A stretch of 64,000 bases of DNA. It comes from Canna indica (taxonomy: Eukaryota > Streptophyta > Magnoliopsida > Zingiberales > Cannaceae). The DNA lies in assembly GCA_034359265.1 (NCBI GenBank), contig CP136890.1, positions 34,266,501 through 34,330,500 of the forward strand. The letters run 5' to 3'. A program made the position numbers and the translations under genes. The notes under the pieces are model-generated. The model worked only from the letters and a program-made list of their open reading frames with translations. It ran no database searches and was not told where the DNA came from. Positions 56,939 to 64,000 of the stretch are shown one piece after another. How positions within the stretch are numbered: position 1 is the stretch's first letter; each line of letters starts with the position of its first letter.

Positions 56939-57699
56939 GATTTAAGAATTGACAAGATAATTTATTTTTAACTTAATGGTTAACAACAGGAAGATGATGG
57001 AGGAGAAGGGATAAAAAATGGAGCTCAAGTACGACATCAAAAATGGAAGATGATGGTATTTTTCCACTTCATATTTCCCTCGATTGAGTTGATTGGGCTG
57101 GCTGGTTTAATCGAAACCTCCGAACCGGTAACCGGTCTTTAAGACCTTCTCCTTTGATCAAAAACACATGCATGCAACTTTGGAGACGACGCTGTGGTTG
57201 ATCGAGTGGGGCATCGTCGAGCTGGTGAACAAACCGGCCATCCAACGCAAGCTTCGGGCGGAGCTGGATGCCATCCTTGGTCGCGACCAGCTAGCGGAGC
57301 CAGACCTCCAAAGGCTCCGTCGTGAAGGAGACCCTCCGCTACCGCATGGAGGGTCCACATGAATGTCCACGACACCAAGCTTGTCGGCTTCAACATCCCC
57401 ACCGAGAGCAAGATCGTCGTGAATGGCTGGTGGTTGGCCAACAACCCCGCCGATAGGAAGAACCCCGAGGAGTTTCGCCCGAAGCGGTTCCTCGAGGAGG
57501 AGGCCAAGGTGGAGGCCAACGGCAACGACTTTCGCTTCCCCCACTTCGACGTCGGAGCAAAAATCGCCGGTATGCAGCAGGTCGCTGTCTCTGACGAAGG
57601 TGCTGGAGGAACACCAGGGGTCAGCGTGCGGAGGGCCGAGGGGCCGACAGAGACTTGGTCGAACGTGATGACGATGTTGAGGTAAGTGAGCGTCATGAG

Positions 57700-58063
57700 T
57701 ATAGCGACGACATTTTACTCGGGTATTAGATTAGGGATTAGGGCAGGATTTGATTAGAATTTTTTTAAAAAATAATATTTTAATAGATGACGTGGCAATG
57801 GAGGGTAAGTTACGAATAGTTTTTTTTAATTTTAAAAAATAGATAACTAAATGCTGACGTGGCAAAGTGATTAATAAAAAAATATTTTTTAATATACTAA
57901 GTTAGATGCCACGTTAGCACCTAACGGTGGTATTGACGAGCATATGACATCGGGCTAGAATTAATATCAATCCGATAGTTCGGGATGTAATTGATACGAA
58001 TAAAAAAATGGGCTAAATTAATGAAAAGGATCATAGTTTGGGCTAGATACATCAATTAACCCA
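57700..58063 (-). mobile_element. MULE-type TIR next to C4H pseudogene
   Basis: Read inward from 58063 it begins GGGTTAATTGATGTATCTAG. It contains the block TGCCACGTCAGCATTTAG and a run ending TTAAAAAATATTTTTTTATT, close in layout to the TIRs of the MULE at 590-4299. It lies just 3' of the C4H fragment, so the gene piece was probably Pack-MULE cargo. The left TIR is missing; the TRIM array occupies that side. Confidence 0.55.
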
Positions 58064-58809
58064 AAGATAAATGATACCTGGGATGTCGTACGACTCCAAA
58101 GAGAAGCCGCACGCACACCCCAGGTGAGAGAAGGGGAGGGCGCAAAGTTTGTGGCCGGAGTTCTCAAGATTGTCGGAGCCGATCGTCGCGAAACTTAAGG
58201 GTCTTCTTCCTCATTGGCTTCCCCTTCTTTTGGTGTGTGGTTCTTGGCCTAAACCCTTGATGATTTCCTCGTGCTTGCTGGCCGAAATTTTCATGAGGAT
58301 GTGTGTGCTGAAATTTTCTTTCTTCTTGATGATTTCGTGGTTGATGACTACCCTTTTGATGTGATTCGGTAAGAAGATAATTTCCTTAAGGAAACTTGAG
58401 ATTGAGCAGCACTAGAACCTCCTTAGAGCCGACCAAACAAGGGAGGGGACTTCAGAGGGTTCTTTGTTCGGCTTGGAGAAGGGAAGAATATGGGTAGATT
58501 TGACATTGGAGGAGGAAGAGTGAGGCAATGTGGATCACCCATTCCACGATGAGTTCCGCACTTTCGCTAACTATGGCAGCCATGCGAATAGGAGCAGTGG
58601 AATAGGAGCATCCCTATGGTAGCCAATCGGATATGAGACGTGGGTGAGTTTGGTGTAGGACAATCCAAATCAAGTGTCCTATTTGCTTGCGGAAATTCCT
58701 TAAGTTTTAGAGTAAGACTCTTAGTTTGATTGCCTTAGTTGATATTGGAATGGGTACTTGAGCTCTAGGTTGTAGAAATAACGGATTTCTATCTAGTTGG
58801 TTACAATGG

Positions 58810-59250
58810 TCTCATGCTGAAATTTCTCTGCTATGAACATTATGCTTGCTGAAATTTTCTACCAATAGCATACTAATTTATGTATACTTTATTTCCTTAA
58901 AACTGTAATATACACTCTACCTTGTAAGTTGTTATGCTGAAATGCATGCTGGATTTATATCATGTATGATGAAAACATATGTTGATTTCATATCAAATAT
59001 GCTGAAAATATATGCTAAAATCTATAGCAAGTGTGCTGAAATTATCGTGCTGAAATCTATAGCATGTGTGCGGAAATTATCATGCTGAAATCTATAGCAA
59101 GTGTGATGAAATTATCATGCTGAAATCTATCTCATGTGTGCTGAAATTTCCTATAGGAATATGCTGAAATTTCCTATAGAGATGTGCTGAAATTTCCTAT
59201 AGATGCATGCTGAAATTTCTTTAGAATATACAGAGGCTGAAATTTCAGGA
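58810..59250 (+). repeat. Degenerate TGCTGAAATT tandem array
   Basis: At least twelve copies of TGCTGAAAT, spaced roughly 20-45 bp and partly organised in longer units (CATGCTGAAATCTATAGCAA, GTGCTGAAATTTCCTATAG). A related array occurs at 34390-34740 in another LTR of the group. Confidence 0.75.
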
Positions 59251-60565
59251 TTGATAGTTTATATTCATGTTGTAAACTCGTGATTTATTCATCACTGTTA
59301 TGGTTGTGAACAATGCTTGTTAGGGTTGGTTTAGAGCTAGATAAATCAGTACCTTAAGTATGAATATTTTAGTGTTCATAAAGAGATAGTCCATAACTCA
59401 TAAAGAGATAGTCCATAAGAATAGAAACTGCTCAAAATTGTATTTCTATGCAAAATGGACACTTAGTTCGGAGATTGAGAAGTTGTCCGTTAGTGCAAAC
59501 TCTTAAGGTAAAATTGTAGGATACTAGTGTAGCTTCCGCACCAAATTTTAGCGAATTCCGAGTTGAGTAGACTGCGTTTAAAAATTTAGTTTGAAGGCTA
59601 CCTATAATTGTCTATTTCTGCATATAACAGAAATTGTAAAAAGTTGAAAGTTTGATACAATATTCGGGGAATGAAACCTTGTCCAATGACATTGAAATTT
59701 TGGGAATTCATAGTGGGGTATGTGAAAAACTATACGAATTTGGTAGAGGAAAAAAGAGTAAGAATTGATTTAGTTATAAATTTTCTAAAACAACAACTGA
59801 CATTGAAAAATCTGCTAGTGGATGTAGAAATTTGATGAGAGGCAGTTCGATACGCCGTTTTGTGGTCGACCAGTCGTCAAAATGGTTTGAAATGTTGCAG
59901 TTAGATTGTATGATATTCATACTTGATATTCTATGAGTTTTGTAGCCATTTCATTTAAAACAATGGTTTGGTAAAGGTAGCAAAAGTGGAACTGTTAACC
60001 TTTGAGCAGTAGAGAAATTTGGCTAAGTGTTGAGTGCTTGCCTAGTTTTCACTTGAGCAATGAAATTATTTTGATGTTTGTATCTTTCTGTTATGGTAGA
60101 ATTAATATACATTGAATTACTATCTACTTTCATATTAATTTTATTTCAATTCATGCTTGCTCAAGAATGCTCAATCGATTATTATATTACAAATTATGTG
60201 TGTGGACTTATATTGATTTCGGTACTTGAATAAGTCAACTGGACATGCATTCTATTATTGTATGGAGGGCTAGATTATTAATTTGTTGAACTTACTCGAG
60301 GTAATAGTCGAATTAAGCCATGATGGTGGCTGAAAATGTTGACTAAAATGGTTGTCTTGTATGCTCAAAATCTCTGTTTTTGGGTATTTAATGCGTGTGG
60401 GTTTTACATCTTGAGGTACCCATATAGTGTTGGATTTATATGAATTCGGGTGATAATTGCATACTCACTTAGATGTTGTGACTTGTACACGATATGATAA
60501 AATTTATTTTTATTCAATGTTGTGGCACCAAAAAGGGTGTGTGCTTATGTATTGTGCTTGTGATG

Positions 60566-60926
60566 CCGTTAGAGGGCATTCCTAATGGTAGAGACTCTCT
60601 AGAGGGCTTTCCTAGCGTTGAGACATGTCGGAGGGCTTTCTCGACAGGAGAAGGACATCAGCATTAGAGGGCCTTCCTTTCCTAGGCTGTTTGTCCCATG
60701 GATGGGTACATGCTAGAGGGCCTTCCTAGCATCTTACCTAGTGGAGACTCGCTAGAGGGCCTTCCTAGCGTTGAGAAATGTCAAAGGGCTTTCTCGACAG
60801 TAGAGGGTAGCAGCACTAGAGGGCCTTCCTAGGCTATCAGCCCTATGGATGGGTTCGCGCTAGAGGGCCTTCCTAGCACCCTACTCGGTGGTGCCATGTG
60901 TATGCGTTAGAGGGCTTTTCCTAACG
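60566..60926 (+). other. Array of class I LTR hairpins with compensating arm changes
   Basis: Ten copies of a 19-23-bp palindrome with core loop AGGGC(C/T/A)TTC. Clear ones: 60566-60588 (CCGTTAG/CTAATGG), 60626-60646 (TGTCGG/TCGACA), 60710-60732 (ATGCTAG/CTAGCAT), 60750-60770 (CGCTAG/CTAGCG), 60905-60926 (CGTTAG/CTAACG). The arms differ but remain complementary. Eight of the ten lie in a 150-bp tandem duplication (60591-60743 and 60744-60891). The function is unknown. Confidence 0.7.
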
Positions 60927-61511
60927 TCATCCCCGATATGTATGCTTGTTATTGCACGGTTTATGAATATGGTATTGGCCGAGATTGGCCAGTGTAGGTG
61001 CGTGCGCAAGCACGCACGAGAGGTGGGCATGAACATTGCTTTAATGTTTTTGATGGTTTACTTAGATACTTATATCAATGATATGTTGGTTCGCCGGGGG
61101 CAATTTTACATTATTTAATTAATACGGTTTTACTTAGCGAGGGCTCAGTGCAAGCCACTCACTGAGTTCATTAGTACTCACCACTTTCTTCATGTTTCTT
61201 TTGTAGATCCCTACTAGTAGAGGTACAAACATACCATGCGTTGCAGCTGGGGGTTGCAAGCTCAGGCGACGAGTCTCATGACATGTATGGGTCGTAGTCG
61301 AGTTGTGGGGAGTTTTGGTCATTGCGTATTATCATGTGTATGGTTGCAGAACCCAGATTATGTACACATATTTAGTGTCTTGACATTCTTATTTTATATA
61401 TGCATAGTTTTCATTTCATTCCGTATTTGGCATGTGTATGTTGGTAGGCTTCGGAGTACAAGTGTGTACTTTGGCCAACCACGTGACCCTAGGATTTGAG
61501 GCGTGATAAAG

Positions 61512-61522
61512 TGGTATCAGAG
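61512..61522 (+). other. Primer-binding site of gypsy element
   Basis: TGGTATCAGAG, three bases after the LTR end, followed by GGTTAGGTCCTGACTACGAC, the usual leader context of this plant gypsy group. Confidence 0.8.
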
Positions 61523-62747
61523 AATGGTTAGGTCCTGACTACGACAATAGGGCATAGAGTATTGTATGAGCATTGCTAGCATGTTGGCAAATAGTGTGTC
61601 CTAGTCACGAGATCGAGCGACTGAGCTTACGCACCAGCGGCGGTATGTATAGTTTTTTAATAATTGTAAATTGAATGTTTAAAGTATTTATTGTATGGTT
61701 TTCTTGGGAATCAAATGTCAATGCAATGTTGAGTAGTTGTGGGAGCAATTCCACACGCTGAGGTTGAGGCCGAGGTTGGGGCCGTGACTATGGGCAACCA
61801 AGGTTGAGCAGGACCCAGAGTGGTTCAGCTAGAGGCTTTGGTTCGGGAATTGGTTATTATGTGGATTCATGGAGATGAGGGCTTTTTATAAGGGTGAATG
61901 GTTAAGAGCTTTATGTAAATCTCGTTTTTAGTTGAACTGGTTCGAAATCCTAAATTCCTCCGGAGGATATTCCTCCATGGTTGATCGGTTATTGTGGGGC
62001 AGTAGTGTGTCCCAATTTGTGTCTGACCTATGGGGGTAGGAAGGACCCAAATTTGGACCGATTTTGGTTTGGGGATAGAGATGCTGAAATCTCGATGTTT
62101 TGTACACCTTGTGTGTGTTTCACTTGGTTGATGTGTGAATGTGAAAGAAAGGGAAATCCTTGGGGAATTAGAGGTGTTGGGTGACCCTCGAACCAGCCCT
62201 AATATTATAGGGCAAAAAGTCTATAAGGGTGTTGATCCTTATGTCTTGGGTTGAGTCGTGGAAGGGAAGTGTGTGTGCTGAAATTTATATTCCCTACTTG
62301 ACTTTCATGCTTAAATCCCTCCACAATGTGGTTGATTGTAAGAAGTGGGTATGTCCATGTGCCTTGAAACTTTAGGACGAGACCAAGGCCACTCGAGGAC
62401 ATAAGAAGGTAAGTTTTTGTGGACTTTCAATAGTCAATTCCTGCTCTTGAAGTGTGGTACAGGTTGCTGAAATTTTCAGCGTTTGGCTGAATTATTTTTC
62501 AGCTAGTGAGGCATTAGGTGGGCTGGAATTTCGTGCTGCAGCAGCCCTTTCCATTGCTGGGAATTTATGTCGAAATATTGATTTATAAATTTTGTATCTT
62601 GGGAAGACCAAGTACATGGCCGAAGGAACTGGGCCGAGAAAAGGGCAGGTTGAGGTACGCACTTGCGTACGTGTACTCGGGGGTCGACAAGGCACCTTCG
62701 TCACCCGAGGAATTTCCTTTGCATGCACACATGTTTGCTGAGATCTT
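61523..62747 (+). other. Internal region of gypsy element, decayed
   Basis: The leader text (CGCACCAGCGGCGGTATGTAT) matches the LARD-like element at 50036-50060. Near 61750-61850 a weakly gag-like glycine/arginine-rich stretch can be read, but no gag core, knuckle or pol domain follows. The CACTA end interrupts at 62748. Confidence 0.5.
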
Positions 62748-64000
62748 CACTACTAAAAAAAAGGCCTTTTGCGATGGCTAATTTGCGACGACACAGTATG
62801 CGGTCGCAGATGCTACGGGTCTGCGACCGCCGTCCATTGGGGTCGCGGATTGGCTAGTTTTGCGACGGCATTGCGACTGCCTTGAGTGCCGTCGCAAAAT
62901 AGCGACGACACTGCGACCGCTTCGATTGTCGTCGCAATATGGCGATGCTTTGGTGACCATTTGCGACCATCATGTTGTGACCGATTTTTTGTGACCGATG
63001 TCCGTCGCAAAATGTTATTAAATTCCCCGCCCAATCCTTTTTTCTTTCACTTCCCCTGCTCGCACGATCAACCCTAGCCTAGCTCTCACTCGTTCTCTCG
63101 ATCTCTGCCGCCGCACACCGAACGCCGCACGCCGCACACTAACCGCCACTCGTTGTTCGTTGGTCGCAGCCTGTTGCTCGCCGCCCGCCGCAAGCAGGCC
63201 ACTCTTCGAACCCTAGTCGACGATATTCTCCTCTCCTCTCTCTCTCTCTCTGTGTGTGTGTGTTATCCGACGGGGTCTTTTTCAATTGCTTGGTTTGGTT
63301 TGATAAATAACTATTTTGTGATTGGTTTGGTTTGATTTTTCAAGCAAAGAGTTTTGAAGTGCCAATGACCAAAATGGAATTCGGAATTCTTTTCTCTAGT
63401 TCTGAATTTTAGGAGTTTCTGCAGAGATGTTATGTTTCTGTTTATCTCTATGTATAGTAATTAACTAAAAATTATTCTCCACCCTTCCATGGTTTCTAGA
63501 CTATTTTTCTTCTTTTTTATCTCTGGATTTAGTTTGTATGAGGTTAGTTTCTAGACATTGTCATGTGAAGTGTTTGATCCAAAGAAGCCTGCAGCAACAA
63601 CCACACCAGATGTATTTGAGTGGAATCTCATTATCTTCAATTCTAGGTTCACTTTAATTATCAGTTAAATGTAATGACCAGTTATAGATTAGGGCAGTAG
63701 TAAGATCCCTTGAAGTTGGAATTAATGTCTCTCCAGTGAGCATGTGAATGCCTTGAGTCATCTGAAATGAGAGCCACAAGGTTGAGATTTGGAGCTATCC
63801 CCAAACAGTGGCAAATGCCCATCTCCATACAAAGCATTGTCCCTGGTAGGCCACCCATGTTTTCCATCACTATCTTACCTTCCAATATATACCTGGAGTA
63901 GTGGAGTATATACAATATATACTTGCAATAAACTGGGTGAATGTTCCAGAAAGGAGAGTTCAGGAAGATAAGGTTGGAAATGAGGATGTTATTTGAACAA
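62748..64000 (+). mobile_element. CACTA-type transposon, left part
   Basis: Begins CACTACTAAAAAAAAGGCC. The next 270 bp are packed with TTGCGACGGC, GTCGCAAAAT and GCGACCGC in both orientations, as in CACTA subterminal regions. A C/G-rich leader and CT/GT microsatellite (63236-63262) follow. The element continues past the window. No transposase domain is seen in the visible 1.25 kb. Confidence 0.75.
63570..63650 (+). pseudogene. Possible PPR-like fragment
   Basis: The frame EVFDPKKPAATTTPDVFEWN then LIIFN resembles the VFD...PDVxxWNxII pattern of plant PPR proteins. It is very short and may be chance. Confidence 0.25.

Larger units (their letters stand above)
55929..57690 (+). pseudogene. Cinnamate 4-hydroxylase (CYP73A) pseudogene
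   Basis: Functional C4H is the ER-bound P450 that makes p-coumarate in the phenylpropanoid pathway. Exon 1 text: [86 protein letters not shown] candidate intron (56890-56992) leads to a short exon 2 (MMEEKG, KMELKYDI), then exon 3 (ETTLWLIEWGIVELVNKPAI, KETLRYR in a shifted frame, NPEEFRPKRFLEEE). It lacks the first 80 or so codons and the membrane anchor. It has stops (first near 56068), frameshifts and a 381-bp duplication. The heme-cysteine loop is replaced by FPHFDVGAKIAGM. Kept introns argue against a retrocopy. Confidence 0.88.
58080..61508 (+). mobile_element. Gypsy LTR, left-truncated
   Basis: Begins in the block GTCGTACGACTCCAAAG shared with other LTRs of the family (48126, 45257). 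It contains the TGCTGAAATT array (58810-59250), the class I hairpin array (60566-60926), AAGCCACTCACTGAGTTC (61152) and the end GGATTTGAGGCGTGATA, normally GTGACA. A primer site follows at once, so this is a 5' LTR. Its TGTAATACCC start is lost to the MULE-type TIR. Confidence 0.7.

Noticed and set aside
55929..57690. A functional C4H gene with unusual exon structure
   Set aside because: Missing N-terminus, several stops and frameshifts, a partial duplication and loss of the heme-cysteine loop rule this out.
57139..57696. Long minus-strand frame across the C4H exon 3 region
   Set aside because: Antisense shadow of GC-rich P450 coding sequence; the plus strand carries recognised P450 motifs.

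Overview
This window is nuclear DNA from a flowering plant with a large, repeat-rich genome. I see no intact host gene, no rRNA or tRNA gene and no CRISPR array. Nearly every long reading frame belongs to a transposable element or to a broken piece of a plant gene carried by one. The families present are typical of angiosperms: MULE, CACTA, hAT and PIF/Harbinger DNA transposons, Ty1-copia elements of the long-LTR (SIRE-like) type, Ty3-gypsy elements with TGTAATACCC-type LTR starts, a LINE remnant, a possible SINE and a TRIM. The high third-position GC of the cinnamate 4-hydroxylase pseudogene would fit a commelinid monocot, but this is only a hint.

Layout. 590-4299: a MULE with long terminal inverted repeats, a perfect 9-bp target duplication and a decayed transposase. 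4480-4690: LINE remnant. 5150-8276: a gag-like 'putative gypsy-type' gene preceded by a 27-bp minisatellite. 8277-9904: 3' LTR and polypurine tract of a minus-strand copia element. 9912-14170: a CACTA-like terminus, a Pack-MULE carrying an ACT-domain (ACR) fragment, then fragments of a PPR-like gene, tryptophan synthase beta and an AT-hook (AHL) gene. 14182-21730: a gag-only gypsy element in LTR-internal-LTR-internal-LTR form on the minus strand. 22278-26122: a P4-ATPase (ALA2-like) fragment, a deleted MULE transposase and an unrecognised gene fragment. 26821-28298: a copia solo LTR with a perfect target duplication. 29930-30046: a CACTA terminus. 30942-33753: copia 5' LTR, primer-binding site and gag. 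33757-38700: a hAT end, two gypsy LTRs and a copia RT/RNase H piece. 39407-39964: a hAT MITE. 40206-44029: a Harbinger-like element with a 2.7-kb gypsy solo LTR nested inside. 44394-54200: nested gypsy LTRs and a non-coding gypsy-type element (LTR, primer site, internal region, polypurine tract, LTR). 54203-55928: a head-to-tail TRIM array. 55929-57690: a cinnamate 4-hydroxylase (CYP73A) pseudogene next to a MULE-type TIR at 57700-58063. 58080-62747: gypsy LTR and internal region. 62748 to the end: another CACTA element.

How the parts relate. The window is a stack of insertions into insertions. Target duplications date some steps: a gypsy solo LTR lies inside a Harbinger, and a copia solo LTR lies inside a gypsy LTR. 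Several DNA transposons carry intron-containing host gene fragments, so capture was at the DNA level. Two items stand out. First, the gypsy LTRs hold families of short hairpins whose arms differ from copy to copy yet stay complementary around a conserved loop. Second, the TRIM array shows two LTR types that mostly alternate.
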